62,989 bases of DNA from Bog-793 sp050014835 (lineage in GTDB: Bacteria; Actinomycetota; Acidimicrobiia; Acidimicrobiales; Bog-793): assembly GCA_050014835.1 (NCBI GenBank), contig JBEKCO010000009.1:1-62989 (forward strand), read 5' to 3'. Of this stretch, positions 33,615 through 43,231 are shown in pieces (the first letter of the stretch is position 1; each line of letters starts with the position of its first letter). A program made the translations under genes and the position numbers. The notes under the pieces are model-generated. The model did no database searches. It was not told the DNA's origin and saw only the letters and a list, made by a program, of their open reading frames with translations.

Positions 33615-35813
33615 ATGGCCACGGAGCCGCTGGTGGAGCGCGCTTGGCAGCCGGCGGAGCCGGCCGTCGAGGAGGCGCGGGCGGACGTCGAGACCTTCGG
33701 GCCGGCGCGCTACCTGAACCGGGAGCTGTCCTGGCTCGAGTTCGCGGCCCGGCTCCTCGACATCGCCGGGGACGAGGCGCTGCCGCTGCTCGAGCGGGCG
33801 AAGTTCCTGGCGATCTTTTCCACGGGGCTCGACGAGTTCTTCCAGGTCCGCGTGGCCGGGCTGAAGAACCAGCTCGACGCCGGCCGGCGGGGGCGCTTCC
33901 CCGACGGGCGGAGCGTCCTCGAGACGCTCGAGGCGGTGCGGGGCCGCGTGACGGCTCTCGTCGACCGCCAGGCGCGGATCTTCAACGACTCGGTGCGGCC
34001 CGGGCTGTCGGCTGCCGGGATCGAGATCGTCGAGGGCGCCGACCTCGGCCACGTCGACCAGGACCGGCTGCGGCGGCACTTCGAGCGCGACATGTTCCCG
34101 GTCCTCACGCCGCTCGCCGTCGACCCCGGCCACCCCTTCCCGTACATCTCGAACCTCTCGCTCAACCTCGCCATCTCGGTCGAGGACCCGGTGACGGGCG
34201 AGAGCCGGTTCGCCCGGGTGAAGGTCCCGCCCTCGCTCGAGCGTTTCGTGCGCATCGACGGCGAGCGTTTCGTCCCGCTCGAGCAGGTGATCGCGGCGAA
34301 CCTCAACGACTTGTTCCCCGAGATGCGGATCGGGTCGTGCCATCCCTTCCGGGTCACGCGCAACGCCGACATGGAGCTCGACGACTCCGAGGACGACGAC
34401 CTGCTCGCCGCCGTCGAGTTCGAGCTGCGCCGGCGGCGGTTCGGCCGGGCCGTGCGGCTCGAGGTCGGGCCGGGGATGCCCCCGGAGCTCGTCGAGTTCC
34501 TCCGGCACGAGCTCGAGCTCGGCGAGGTCGACGTCTATGCGTCGGCGACGCTCCTCGACCTCGGCCAGCTCTGGGCGATCGCCGGGCTCGACCGCCCCGA
34601 CCTCTGCCTGCCGTCGTTCTCGCCGCGCACGCCGCCGCGGCTCATGAACGAGGCCGGCGAGCCCGTCGACATCTTCGCCGTGCTGCGCGAGCGCGACGTG
34701 CTCGTCCAACACCCCTACGACTCGTTCGCCTCCTCGGTCGAGGAGTTCATCTCGCAGGCGGCGGCCGACCCCGATGTGCTCGCGATCAAGCAGACCCTCT
34801 ACCGGACATCGGGGGACGCTCCGTTCGTCGCCGCGCTCGCCCGGGCCGCCGAGGCTGGCAAGCAGGTCGCCGCGCTCGTCGAGCTCCAGGCGCGCTTCGA
34901 CGAGCAGCGCAACATCGGCTGGGCCCGGCAGCTCGAGGAGGCCGGGGTCCACGTCGTCTACGGCGTCGTCGGCCTGAAGACGCACTCGAAGACGTCGCTC
35001 GTCGTCCGCCGGGAGGACGAGGGGATCCGGCGCTACTGCCACATCGGGACCGGCAACTACAACTCGGACACGGCCCGCGTCTACGAAGACCTCGGGCTGC
35101 TCACCGCGGACCCGGTCCTCGGCGAGGACCTCACCGCCCTTTTCAACCACCTGACGGGGTTCTCGCGCGCAGTCGAGACCCGCTCGCTCATCGTCGCCCC
35201 GGCCCGATTCCGCGCCTGGGTGCTCGAGGGGATCGCCGCCGAGCGCGAGGCCGGCCTTGACGGCCGGATCGCGATCAAGGCGAACGGGCTGACCGACCCG
35301 GTCATCGTCGACGCCCTCTACGAGGCCTCCCAGGCCGGGGCGCGCGTCGAGCTTCTGATCCGGGGGATCTGCTGTCTGCGTCCGGGGATCCCGGGGCTCT
35401 CGTCGACGATCACCGTGAAATCGATCGTCGGCCGCTACCTCGAGCACAGCCGGATCTTCCGCTTCGGCGTGCCGACCCGCGAGGTCCTCGCCGCCTCGGC
35501 CCTCGCGCGCGAGGACGGCCCCGTTCCGCCCGGCAACCCGGCGACGTACTTCATCGGCTCGGCGGATCTCATGGAGCGCAACCTCGACCGGAGGATCGAG
35601 GCGGTCGTCCCGGTGCACGACATCGAGCTGTGCGGCCGGCTCGAGGACATCCTGACCCTCGACCTCGCCGACGACGAGTGCTCCTGGGAGCTCGGGGCCG
35701 ACGGGAACTGGTCACGGGTCGCCACCTCCGCCGGGCTCTGTGCTCGACGCCGCTTCGAGGAGCTCGCCCGCGAGCGCTCGCGTCGCCGGCGTCCGGCTGA
35801 CGGCGCGTTCTAG
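33615..35813 (+). CDS. ppk1: polyphosphate kinase
   Basis: 732 residues, full-length PPK1. Polymerises the gamma phosphate of ATP into polyphosphate. Domains: N-terminal four-helix (RYLNRELSWLEFAARLL), head, and two phospholipase D-like halves. The autophosphorylated His is in GLKTHSKTSLVV and the second His in SIVGRYLEHSRIFRF; Arg in the phosphate site is in QTLYRTSGDAPF. ppx begins 6 bp after the stop, forming a synthesis/breakdown pair. Confidence 0.96.
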   Translation: MATEPLVERAWQPAEPAVEEARADVETFGPARYLNRELSWLEFAARLLDIAGDEALPLLERAKFLAIFSTGLDEFFQVRVAGLKNQLDAGRRGRFPDGRSVLETLEAVRGRVTALVDRQARIFNDSVRPGLSAAGIEIVEGADLGHVDQDRLRRHFERDMFPVLTPLAVDPGHPFPYISNLSLNLAISVEDPVTGESRFARVKVPPSLERFVRIDGERFVPLEQVIAANLNDLFPEMRIGSCHPFRVTRNADMELDDSEDDDLLAAVEFELRRRRFGRAVRLEVGPGMPPELVEFLRHELELGEVDVYASATLLDLGQLWAIAGLDRPDLCLPSFSPRTPPRLMNEAGEPVDIFAVLRERDVLVQHPYDSFASSVEEFISQAAADPDVLAIKQTLYRTSGDAPFVAALARAAEAGKQVAALVELQARFDEQRNIGWARQLEEAGVHVVYGVVGLKTHSKTSLVVRREDEGIRRYCHIGTGNYNSDTARVYEDLGLLTADPVLGEDLTALFNHLTGFSRAVETRSLIVAPARFRAWVLEGIAAEREAGLDGRIAIKANGLTDPVIVDALYEASQAGARVELLIRGICCLRPGIPGLSSTITVKSIVGRYLEHSRIFRFGVPTREVLAASALAREDGPVPPGNPATYFIGSADLMERNLDRRIEAVVPVHDIELCGRLEDILTLDLADDECSWELGADGNWSRVATSAGLCARRRFEELARERSRRRRPADGAF

Positions 35814-35819
35814 TTTCCG

Positions 35820-37406
35820 GTGCGGATCGCCGCCCTCGACCTCGGTAGTAACTCGTTCCACATGATCGTCGTCGAGGCGCGCCCCGACGGCAGCTTCGTG
35901 CCGCTCGTGCGCGAACGGGAGATGCTCCGGCTCGGCGACATCGTCGCCCGCGACCGCGTCATCGGCCGGGCCGCGGCCGACGAGGCGATCGCGGTGGTCG
36001 CCCGGTTCAAGGCGATCGCCGAGATGAACGGCGCGGACGAGATCATCGCCCTCGGCACCTCGGCGATCCGCGAGGCCCTCGACGGGGGATCGCTCGTCGA
36101 CCGGGTGAAGACCGAAACCGGCGTGAAGATCCACGTCGTCGACGGCACCCGCGAGGCCGAGCTCATCTTCAAGGCGATCCGCTCGAGCGTGACGATCGAC
36201 CCCGGTCCGGCGCTCGCCGCCGACCTCGGTGGGGGCAGCCTCGAGCTCATCGTCGGCGACCGCGCCGAGATCGCCTTCGCAACGAGCGTCCACCTGGGCG
36301 TCGGCCGGCTCACCGCCGAGCTCGTGGCGAACGACCCCCCGAGCGACAAGGACCTGAAGCGGCTGCGCGCCCGGATCGCCAGCACGATCGAGCCGGTGCT
36401 CGACGAGATCCTGGCGCTGCGGCCCCGGCAACTCATCGGCTCGTCGGGGACGTTCGTGTCGCTCGCCCGCATGGCCTCGGCCGGCCGCGACGGGGTCGTC
36501 CACGAGGTCGTGAACCAGCTCACCGTGGGGCGCGCCGATCTCGAGGCGCTCCGGGACCGCATCTACGCCCTGCCGGGCGCCGAGCGCGCCAGGCTGGCCG
36601 GGGCGGAGCCGAAACGGGTCGACCTCTTGCCGGCGGGGATGGCCGTCCTCGACCACCTGATGGTGGCGACGGGTCTCGACGAGCTCACCGTGAGCGACTG
36701 GGCGTTGCGCGAGGGGATCGTCATCGACGCCCTCGGCGGGCGCGACCGCGTCGAGCTCCTCGACGACCCGCGCGAGCTGCGGCGCTGGTCCGTCCTCGTG
36801 CTGTGCCGCCGTTCGAACTGGCGCCAGGAGCACGCCCGCCAGGTCGCGGCGCTCGCGGTGCAGCTCTTCGACGAGACCGTGCCGATCCACGGGCTCGGGC
36901 CCGCCGAGCGGGACCTGTTGGAGTTCGGGGCGCTCCTCCACGACATCGGCGAGCACATCAGCCGGCAGGACCACGACCGCCACACCGCCTACCTCATCGA
37001 GCACGGGGGGCTGCGGGGCTTCTCGCCCCAGGAGGTCCGGATCCTCGCGACGATGGGCCGCTACCACGTGCGCGGCACCCCGAAGCTCGCCTTCGAGCCG
37101 TTCGCCCAGCTGCGCAGGCCCGACCGCGCCCGGGCCGTCGCCCTCACGGCGATCCTGCGCCTCGCCGACAGCCTCGACGCCTCCCACCGGGGGCTCGTGC
37201 GGTCGGTCCGGGTCGAGGCCGAGGCGGGGCGTCCCCTCGCGCTCGTCATCGGCGCGGCCGGCGAGCCCGAGCTGGAGGCGTGGACGCTGCGGCGCAAACA
37301 GAAGATGTTCGAGCGGACCTTCGACGTCGAGCTCGCCCTGCGGGTCGAGGCGACGGGGCACGGGGGCCTCGACGCCGTCACCTCGGCGGGCTCGGGCCTC
37401 GGCTGA
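35820..37406 (+). CDS. ppx: exopolyphosphatase / guanosine pentaphosphatase (Ppx/GppA)
   Basis: 528 residues. N-terminal ASKHA ATPase fold: IAALDLGSNSFHMIVVEA, phosphate loop GTSAIREA, catalytic Glu region DGTREAELIF, and second phosphate loop DLGGGSLELIV. C-terminal HD-like domain: FGALLHDIGEHIS and LRLADSLDASHRG. Degrades polyphosphate made by the upstream ppk1, or pppGpp. GTG 35820. It ends 3 bp from the convergent UPF0104 gene. Confidence 0.94.
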   Translation: MRIAALDLGSNSFHMIVVEARPDGSFVPLVREREMLRLGDIVARDRVIGRAAADEAIAVVARFKAIAEMNGADEIIALGTSAIREALDGGSLVDRVKTETGVKIHVVDGTREAELIFKAIRSSVTIDPGPALAADLGGGSLELIVGDRAEIAFATSVHLGVGRLTAELVANDPPSDKDLKRLRARIASTIEPVLDEILALRPRQLIGSSGTFVSLARMASAGRDGVVHEVVNQLTVGRADLEALRDRIYALPGAERARLAGAEPKRVDLLPAGMAVLDHLMVATGLDELTVSDWALREGIVIDALGGRDRVELLDDPRELRRWSVLVLCRRSNWRQEHARQVAALAVQLFDETVPIHGLGPAERDLLEFGALLHDIGEHISRQDHDRHTAYLIEHGGLRGFSPQEVRILATMGRYHVRGTPKLAFEPFAQLRRPDRARAVALTAILRLADSLDASHRGLVRSVRVEAEAGRPLALVIGAAGEPELEAWTLRRKQKMFERTFDVELALRVEATGHGGLDAVTSAGSGLG

Positions 37407-37409
37407 CGC

Positions 37410-38513
37410 CTAGTCGACCGGTGGGGGCTCCGGCGGGGGGAGCCGCACCGCAAGGTCGGCGAGGGCGCGTCGCCCGGCGCCGAGCCCCTCCCCGCGGTGC
37501 AGTCGCAACGACAGGTAGGAGGCGGCGCCGATCGGGATCGGCAGCCAGAAGTTGACGATCCGCCAGCCGAGCACGCCCAGGAGCGCGACGTTCTTCGTCA
37601 CGCCGAAGCTCGCCAGCAGTAGCGGCAGGGACGCCTCGACGAAGCCGAGCCCGCCCGGCGTGATGGGGATCGCGGCGAGCACGTTCGCGATGCCGTAGGC
37701 GGCGAGGAGCTCGATCGGGTTGACGTAGCGCCCGAGAGCGGCGAGGAACGCCCAGAGCGCCGCGGCGTCGAGCAGCCAGTTCGCCGCGGCCCAGACGAGG
37801 GCGGAACGGAGCCGGTCGCGGTTCGTCGCCAGGGTGCGCAGCGAGTCGCTGATGTGGCGGAAGGTCTCCTCGAACCGGTCCGGCCGGACGCGCGGCAGCA
37901 GCTCGCCGACCCGCCGCACGAACCGCGCCGCCGGGTCTTCGCCCCGGGTGAGGAGCAGGACGAGGACCCCGAAGAAGGCGAGGGCGATCATGCCGAGCAG
38001 CGCGACGACGATGTAGATCGTGTGGAACCCGGCGAGCGGGATCGAGACGACGAGCGCGAGCCACAACATGACGTTCAGGACGACCGCCGAGCCGATGCCC
38101 TGGGTCGCCATCGTGAAGGCGGCGTCCGTGCCCGTGACGCCGTTCGTCGTCAGCAACCGGTAGCCGAGCCCGGCCGAGGCCGCGCTCCCCCCCGGCACGG
38201 TGTGGGCGACCGCCGTCGTCGAAAGGTCGATCCGGAAAAGGCGCGAGATGCTCGGGCGGTGGTGCGGAAGCACCGTCCAGGTGAGGAGGGCGTAGGTGAA
38301 AAGCGACGCCGCCTCGAAGCCGACGCCGGCGGCGAGCCAGCCGATGTTCAGCTTCTCGAGGTAGTGGACGTTCCTGCTCGCCCCGATGAGCTCCGGGACG
38401 ACGAGGTACTCGACGACGACGACGAGGAGGAAGATGAGGATCCCGTGGCGCAGCGGCGCCGGGACGGCCGCACGCCAGCGCGAACGCGGGCGTGTCTTTT
38501 CCTCCTCGGGCAT
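37410..38513 (-). CDS. lysylphosphatidylglycerol synthase-like transmembrane protein (UPF0104)
   Basis: 367 residues with about eight hydrophobic segments in the AglD/MprF flippase-like fold. Family cues: the first helix ending EYLVVPELIGA, FRIDLSTTAVAHTVPGGSAASAG, and the C-terminal AAIPITPGGLGFVEASLPLLL. No C-terminal synthase domain, so probably a lipid or polyprenyl-sugar translocase rather than an enzyme. ATG 38513. Confidence 0.88.
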   Translation of the reverse strand: MPEEEKTRPRSRWRAAVPAPLRHGILIFLLVVVVEYLVVPELIGASRNVHYLEKLNIGWLAAGVGFEAASLFTYALLTWTVLPHHRPSISRLFRIDLSTTAVAHTVPGGSAASAGLGYRLLTTNGVTGTDAAFTMATQGIGSAVVLNVMLWLALVVSIPLAGFHTIYIVVALLGMIALAFFGVLVLLLTRGEDPAARFVRRVGELLPRVRPDRFEETFRHISDSLRTLATNRDRLRSALVWAAANWLLDAAALWAFLAALGRYVNPIELLAAYGIANVLAAIPITPGGLGFVEASLPLLLASFGVTKNVALLGVLGWRIVNFWLPIPIGAASYLSLRLHRGEGLGAGRRALADLAVRLPPPEPPPVD

Positions 38514-38611
38514 CCGACCATGCTTCCACGTCCCCGCGGCGCCCGGTCAACCCCGGCGCGCCGGCGGCGGAAAGACACGGCCCGGCCCCCCGGGTCGGCT
38601 TGACTGGGCAC

Positions 38612-39775
38612 ATGGACGAACCGGCCGGGCCCGCGGGCCGGACGCGGGTCGGTCGTTCGCGGGACGCGGCGGAGGCGACGCGCGAGCGGGCGACCGAGTG
38701 GCTCATCGTGCGCGCGGCGGTCTGGGTGCTCGCCGTCGGATTCGTCTTCACCGTCTTCGCGCTGCTCGCCTGGCGACTGCGGGTGACGTTCCTCCTCCTC
38801 GCCGTGTCGCTTTTCGTCGCCGTCCTCCTCAACCCGTTCGTGCGGGCCTTGTGCCGGCGCGGGCTGCGGCGCGTGAACGCCGTCCTCGTCGTTTACGGCG
38901 TGATCGTCGTCGTCGCGCTGGCGTTCGGCTACCTGCTCTTCCACCCGCTCGTGTCCTCGGCGACGCGTTTCGCCCACGACCTGCCGACCCTCGTGCGCGA
39001 CGCCCAGCACGGCCGGGGCCCGGTCGGCCACCTCGTCGCGCGCCTCCACCTCGAGAGCTGGGTCCGCCGCCACGTCCCGAACCTCGAGAGCGCGATCGCC
39101 AAGCTCTCCCGCCCCGCCTTCGCCGTCGGCAAGACCGTCGTCTCGGGGATCGTCGGGCTCGTCACGATCGCGTTCATCTCGTTCTTCGTCCTCGTCGAGG
39201 GGCCCCGCACCTACGAGACCATCCGGGGGTTCATGACCGAGGAGCACGCGACCCGCCTGCGCCGCGTCACCGACGCGATGGCCCGCGAGGTCACCGGCTT
39301 CATGATCGGCGACCTCGCCACCTCCGTGATCGCCGGCCTCGTCGTGTTCGCCACGCTGGAGGCGACCCACGTGCCCTTCGCGCCGCTGCTCGCCGTGTGG
39401 GTCGGGCTCGTCGACTTCCTGCCGCTCGTCGGGGGGCTCCTCGCCGGGGTGCCGACCGTCGGCGTGGCGTTCCTCCACTCGGCCGTGGCGGGGATCGTGA
39501 CGGTCGTCGTCTTCCTCGTCTACCAGCAGATCGAGAACCACCTCCTCTACCCGCTCATCGTCTCCCGTTCGGTCCGGCTCTCGCCGTTGTGGGTGCTGCT
39601 CGCCGTGCTCATCGGCGCCGAGACCGGCAACATCGTCGGCGCGACCTTCGGCGCGATCGCCGGCGCGATCCTCGCCGTCCCGGCGGCGGGTTCCGTCCAG
39701 GTGGCGGCCCGCGAGCTCCTCGCCGAGCGCCGACGGCCCCCGGCACGCCCGGGCGAGGTGGCCGCCGACGGGTAG
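38612..39775 (+). CDS. AI-2E transporter family (PerM/YdiK-like) permease
   Basis: 387 residues with about eight hydrophobic segments. The C-terminal core is characteristic: LLAVWVGLVDFLPLVGGLLAGVP, YQQIENHLLYPLIV, and VRLSPLWVLLAVLIGAETGNIVGA. Members have been linked to autoinducer-2 export or sodium/proton antiport; function here is unknown. ATG 38612. The Dpm1-like gene follows with a TAGGGT box that uses its stop codon. Confidence 0.9.
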   Translation: MDEPAGPAGRTRVGRSRDAAEATRERATEWLIVRAAVWVLAVGFVFTVFALLAWRLRVTFLLLAVSLFVAVLLNPFVRALCRRGLRRVNAVLVVYGVIVVVALAFGYLLFHPLVSSATRFAHDLPTLVRDAQHGRGPVGHLVARLHLESWVRRHVPNLESAIAKLSRPAFAVGKTVVSGIVGLVTIAFISFFVLVEGPRTYETIRGFMTEEHATRLRRVTDAMAREVTGFMIGDLATSVIAGLVVFATLEATHVPFAPLLAVWVGLVDFLPLVGGLLAGVPTVGVAFLHSAVAGIVTVVVFLVYQQIENHLLYPLIVSRSVRLSPLWVLLAVLIGAETGNIVGATFGAIAGAILAVPAAGSVQVAARELLAERRRPPARPGEVAADG

Positions 39776-39778
39776 GGT
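39773..39778 (+). promoter_or_regulatory. -10 box of the Dpm1-like gene, leaderless type
   Basis: TAGGGT, 6 nt before ATG 39785. Its first three bases are the TAG stop of the preceding permease gene. Confidence 0.45.
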
Positions 39779-39784
39779 CTTGGC

Positions 39785-40543
39785 ATGCGGGTCCTTGTCG
39801 TTTTGCCGACCTACGACGAGCGCGAGAACATCGAGGCGATCCTTGAGACGGTGCGCGCCGTCGTGCCGGAGGCGTCCGTCCTCGTCGTCGATGACGGAAG
39901 CCCGGACGGCACGGCCGAGCTCGCCGAGAAGGCCGCCGCGGACCTCGGCGGGATCGAGGTGCTGCGGCGCGCCGGGAAGACCGGGCTCGGCTCCGCCTAC
40001 CGCGACGGGTTCCGCTGGGGCCTCGCCCGGGGCTACGAGGCGTTCGTCGAGATGGACTCGGACTTCTCGCACGACCCGAAGGTGCTGCCCGAGCTTCTCG
40101 GGGCCCTCGGTGACGGCGTCGGGCTCGTCATCGGCTCGCGCTACGTCCCCGGCGGCACGATCCCGAACTGGTCGGTCTCACGCCGGCTGATCTCGCGGCT
40201 CGGCAACATCTACGCCAACGTGCTCCTCGGTCTCGCCGTCGAGGACTCGACCGCCGGCTACCGCGTCTACGCCGCGACGCTGCTGCGCCGCCTCGACCTC
40301 GACCGGGTCCGCGCCGACAGCTACGGGTTCCAGATCGAGATGACCCACCTCGCCCGCCAGGCCGGCGCCGGCATCGTCGAGGTGCCGATCCACTTCGTCG
40401 ACCGGGTCGCCGGGACCTCGAAGATGTCGACCTTCACCGTCGTCGAGGCGTTCGTCCTCGTGACGCGGTGGGGGCTCCACCGGATCCTCCGGCCCTCCTG
40501 GCGCCGGTCGGTCGTGCGCACCGGAGTCGCCGAGGGCTCCTGA
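39785..40543 (+). CDS. polyprenol monophosphomannose synthase-like glycosyltransferase (GT2, Dpm1)
   Basis: 252 residues. GT-A glycosyltransferase: VVLPTYDERENIEAI, VVDDGSPDGTAELA, nucleotide-metal motif EMDSDFSHDP (DxD), GSRYVPGG, and the acceptor region RLISRLGNIYAN. The C-terminus VDRVAGTSKMS is typical of Dpm1. Transfers mannose from GDP-mannose to polyprenyl phosphate. No membrane domain is fused here, so membrane partners such as the GT87-like protein may use its product. Confidence 0.93.
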   Translation: MRVLVVLPTYDERENIEAILETVRAVVPEASVLVVDDGSPDGTAELAEKAAADLGGIEVLRRAGKTGLGSAYRDGFRWGLARGYEAFVEMDSDFSHDPKVLPELLGALGDGVGLVIGSRYVPGGTIPNWSVSRRLISRLGNIYANVLLGLAVEDSTAGYRVYAATLLRRLDLDRVRADSYGFQIEMTHLARQAGAGIVEVPIHFVDRVAGTSKMSTFTVVEAFVLVTRWGLHRILRPSWRRSVVRTGVAEGS

Positions 40544-40681
40544 GAAGGCGCCCGTGGCGGACCCGGCGGTCAGGTGACGGGTCCCGGCCGTGAGACGCCG
40601 GGTTGCCGGCGGTCGGGCACGGCGGCGTCACCTCGCGCCACAGGCCGGGCGGAAGGCGCCCCCCGTCGCCCGCACCGGTCG

Positions 40682-41695
40682 TCAGCGGCCGAGGATCTCG
40701 TCGATCCGCCGGAGGTGACCGGCCGGCAACGGTCCGAAGCGGATCGCGCCGACGTTCTCCTCCACCTGGGCGGGCGTCTTGAACCCGGGGATCGGCACGG
40801 CGGCCGGGCTGCGGGCCCAGAGCCAGCCGATTGCCCCCTGCACGAGGCTGCGGCCACCGTCGGTGAGGACCTCACGTAGCGCGTCGAGCTTGGCGAGCCA
40901 CCGCGGTTCGGCGCTGCCGTCCGGGCGGAACATGTCCCCCCAGCCGAGCGCTGTCTCCTGGGCCCGCCAGTCGTCGGCCGGCAGCCGGGAGTCGGGCCCG
41001 TACTTGCCCGACAAGAAGCCGGAGGCGAGCGGGCTGCGGATGAGGGCCGTCATCGAGGTCTTCTCGCAGAGCTCGAAGAACTCGGGCTTGTCCTCCAAGA
41101 CGTTGCAGGCGATCTGGACGGCCGCGCACGTGCCCCGCGCCGCCCAGCGGGCGGCCTGGGGGGGAACGTCGCTGCTCCAGCCGAAGTGCCGGATGAGACC
41201 TTGTGACTGCAACTCCTCGAGCGTGCCGGCCGCGGCGTCGGCCGCGGCGTCGGGGAGGCTGCCGACGTGGAGCTGGTAGAGGTCGATGTGGTCGCGACCG
41301 AGACGCCGCAGCGACGCCTCGCACGCCGCCCGGATCTCGGCGGGCTGGACGCGGAGCTTGTCCGTTGCGTCGCCCTCGTCGCCCACCGTGAATCCGAACT
41401 TCGTGGCGACGAGGACCTCGTCGTGGCCGCGCAGCGTCTGGCCGACGAGGGTCTCGCTGTGGCCGCGGCCGTAGACGTTGGCGGTGTCGAACAACGTGAC
41501 GCCGAGATCGAGGCCCCTTTCGATCGCGGCGACCGACTCGTCGTCGTCGACGCTCCCCCAGCCGATCGTGTGGCCGTCGTCGCGGATGACCGGGCCTCCG
41601 ATCGCCCAGCATCCGAGCCCCATCACGCCGATCTCCGGCCCCGTGGCCCCGAGCCGGCGCGCCGGGACGGGGTTGGATCGCAGGTTCTCGCCCAT
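40682..41695 (-). CDS. aldo/keto reductase
   Basis: 337 residues, NADPH-dependent (alpha/beta)8 barrel. Seen: MGLGCWAIGG, LFDTANVYGRGHSETLVG (catalytic Asp and Tyr), LVATKFGF (Lys), DLYQLHVGSL (His), and the cofactor loop PIPGFKTPAQVEEN. ATG 41695 has GAGGAGG just upstream. Convergent with the Dpm1 gene; the 138 bp between them show no clear terminator. Confidence 0.94.
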   Translation of the reverse strand: MGENLRSNPVPARRLGATGPEIGVMGLGCWAIGGPVIRDDGHTIGWGSVDDDESVAAIERGLDLGVTLFDTANVYGRGHSETLVGQTLRGHDEVLVATKFGFTVGDEGDATDKLRVQPAEIRAACEASLRRLGRDHIDLYQLHVGSLPDAAADAAAGTLEELQSQGLIRHFGWSSDVPPQAARWAARGTCAAVQIACNVLEDKPEFFELCEKTSMTALIRSPLASGFLSGKYGPDSRLPADDWRAQETALGWGDMFRPDGSAEPRWLAKLDALREVLTDGGRSLVQGAIGWLWARSPAAVPIPGFKTPAQVEENVGAIRFGPLPAGHLRRIDEILGR

Positions 41696-41811
41696 CTCCT
41701 CCTCGAGTCGCACGCGGACCAGAAACAATAGGCGCGCCCGTCGGGTGCGGTCGTTTCTGCAAACAGGATCCGCGGGCTCGACGCACGAGGACGGTGCCGG
41801 TGGCGACATGG

Positions 41812-42105
41812 TCACCGGGGAGGGTGAAGCTCCACCAGATCCGCGTCCTGCCCGGGGCGGTGCCGTCCGGGATCGAGCGTCATTTCGAAGCGGACCTCGC
41901 CGTGGGCGGGGACCGAGGCGTCGCCGGGTCGACAGGCCGGGGCGTCGGTCGCGGGCGGCACCGTCGAAAGCGGGCGGGGGAGCGAAGGGGCCGCCGACCG
42001 GTCGATCCAGGGCACGAGGCTGGCGGCCCCGTCGCCCGACCCGGCGCATCCCGCAAGCAACCCCGAAAGGATGAGGGTCGCGAACAGTGGTGCGGCCACC
42101 GGCAC
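41812..42105 (-). CDS. putative lipoprotein, probably truncated
   Basis: 97 residues from GTG 42105: a signal peptide with lipobox LLAGC (Cys about 19), then GSGDGAASLVPWIDRSAAPS, PRPLSTVPPATDAPACRPGD. This opening resembles DUF4232-type actinobacterial lipoproteins, but the mature part is far too short. After about residue 70 a neighbouring frame reads GTAPGRTRIWWSFTLPGDHVA, which looks more like the expected domain end. A frameshift plus internal loss is likely; an intact short lipoprotein cannot be excluded. Confidence 0.4.
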   Translation of the reverse strand: MPVAAPLFATLILSGLLAGCAGSGDGAASLVPWIDRSAAPSLPRPLSTVPPATDAPACRPGDASVPAHGEVRFEMTLDPGRHRPGQDADLVELHPPR

Positions 42106-42275
42106 CGCGGACCCCGCCCGGACCGGTCACGGCCGCGGGTGGCCACCTTGCGCCGCGCGGTCTTGCGCCCCGACACGAACCCCGGCATCGCCCGCTCCCG
42201 TGCCTCCCTACCCCGAGACCTGGCCCGTCTCGCACCGCCGCGCGCGAAGCATGGCACCGGCGCGCGGCGGCGCGT

Positions 42276-43115
42276 TCAGCGCGGCGGGCCGGCGTCGATG
42301 CGTTGGCGGGCGGAGTCCACGCCGCCCCGCCACCAGCCGAGCGCTTCGACCCACCAGGTGAGTCCCACCGCGGCGTACTCGCCGATGCGCGCCGTGTCGC
42401 GCCTGCCGGGCGACGTCGCGCCCTCGAGAGCGACGTCGAACGGCGTGGCGCGATGCGTGGCGACGTAGTCGACCACGGCACCGAGCTCTTCCGGGGGCAT
42501 CGTCTCGCCCGACCCGTAGGAGGCGTGGATCGGGAAGACGCCGTCGAAGCGCGCCGCCCGTCGGAAAGGCGCGCGGTTCGGCCACCTCCCACCGATCCAG
42601 ATGGGGATGCGCGGGCGTTGGAGCGGCACCGGGGTCATCGCCGGCGCCTCGACCTGGAAATGCCTTCCCTCGTGGGCAAAGGGCAACCCCGCCCACGAGG
42701 CGGTGACGATCTCGAGCGCCTCGTCGAGCCGTCCGGCGCGCTCGGTCGCGTCGGACGGCAGACCGAAGGCGGTGAATTCCTCGGTGCGCGACCCGAGACC
42801 CGCGCCGAGGATGAAGCGGCCGCCGGAGAGCTGGTCGATCGTCGCGGCGCGCTTCGCGACCTCCCAGGGCAGCTGCCGGGCGAGGAGGGCGACACAGAGC
42901 CCGAGACGGATGCGCTCGGTCCTTGCCGCGACGGCGGCGAGGGTCACCCAGGGGTCGACGACGGGCCAGTCGTCGGCGTAAAGCAGGTGATCCCACAGGA
43001 AAAAGCCGTCCCAACCCGCCCGTTCCGTCGCTGTCGCGAGCTCGGCAAGCAGGTTCGGATCGGCGAACTGCCCGACGTTCGGCAGGTCGATCGCGTAACT
43101 GACGTCGCCGGTCAC
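42276..43115 (-). CDS. LLM class flavin-dependent (probably F420) oxidoreductase
   Basis: 279 residues, luciferase-like monooxygenase barrel. Seen: YAIDLPNVGQFADP, GWDGFFLWDHLLYADDWPVVDPW, TERIRLGLCV, LSGGRFILGAGLGSRTEEF, and PIWIGGRWPNRAPF. The pattern LGAGLGS and the actinobacterial setting suggest F420H2 as cofactor rather than FMN, an inference. GTG 43115. Stands alone, leftward. Confidence 0.88.
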   Translation of the reverse strand: MTGDVSYAIDLPNVGQFADPNLLAELATATERAGWDGFFLWDHLLYADDWPVVDPWVTLAAVAARTERIRLGLCVALLARQLPWEVAKRAATIDQLSGGRFILGAGLGSRTEEFTAFGLPSDATERAGRLDEALEIVTASWAGLPFAHEGRHFQVEAPAMTPVPLQRPRIPIWIGGRWPNRAPFRRAARFDGVFPIHASYGSGETMPPEELGAVVDYVATHRATPFDVALEGATSPGRRDTARIGEYAAVGLTWWVEALGWWRGGVDSARQRIDAGPPR

Positions 43116-43231
43116 GGCGACATCATGCCCGCGGGCGGGCCCGGGCGAACAGCCGCGCGACCGGTCCTCGGTCCGGCTGTCGAGGCCGCGTCGCGCGTGA
43201 TGCCGGACCGGACAAGCCGGCCGCCGCGTGA

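Noticed and set aside
32196..35618. A 1,140-codon leftward frame spanning ppk and the SEDS gene
   Set aside because: Only the last 454 codons are the SEDS protein; the rest is antisense to ppk1 and has Asp/Arg/Val-rich filler.
40544..40681. tRNA or terminator between the Dpm1-like and aldo/keto reductase genes
   Set aside because: No cloverleaf, no CCA end and no strong hairpin could be drawn.
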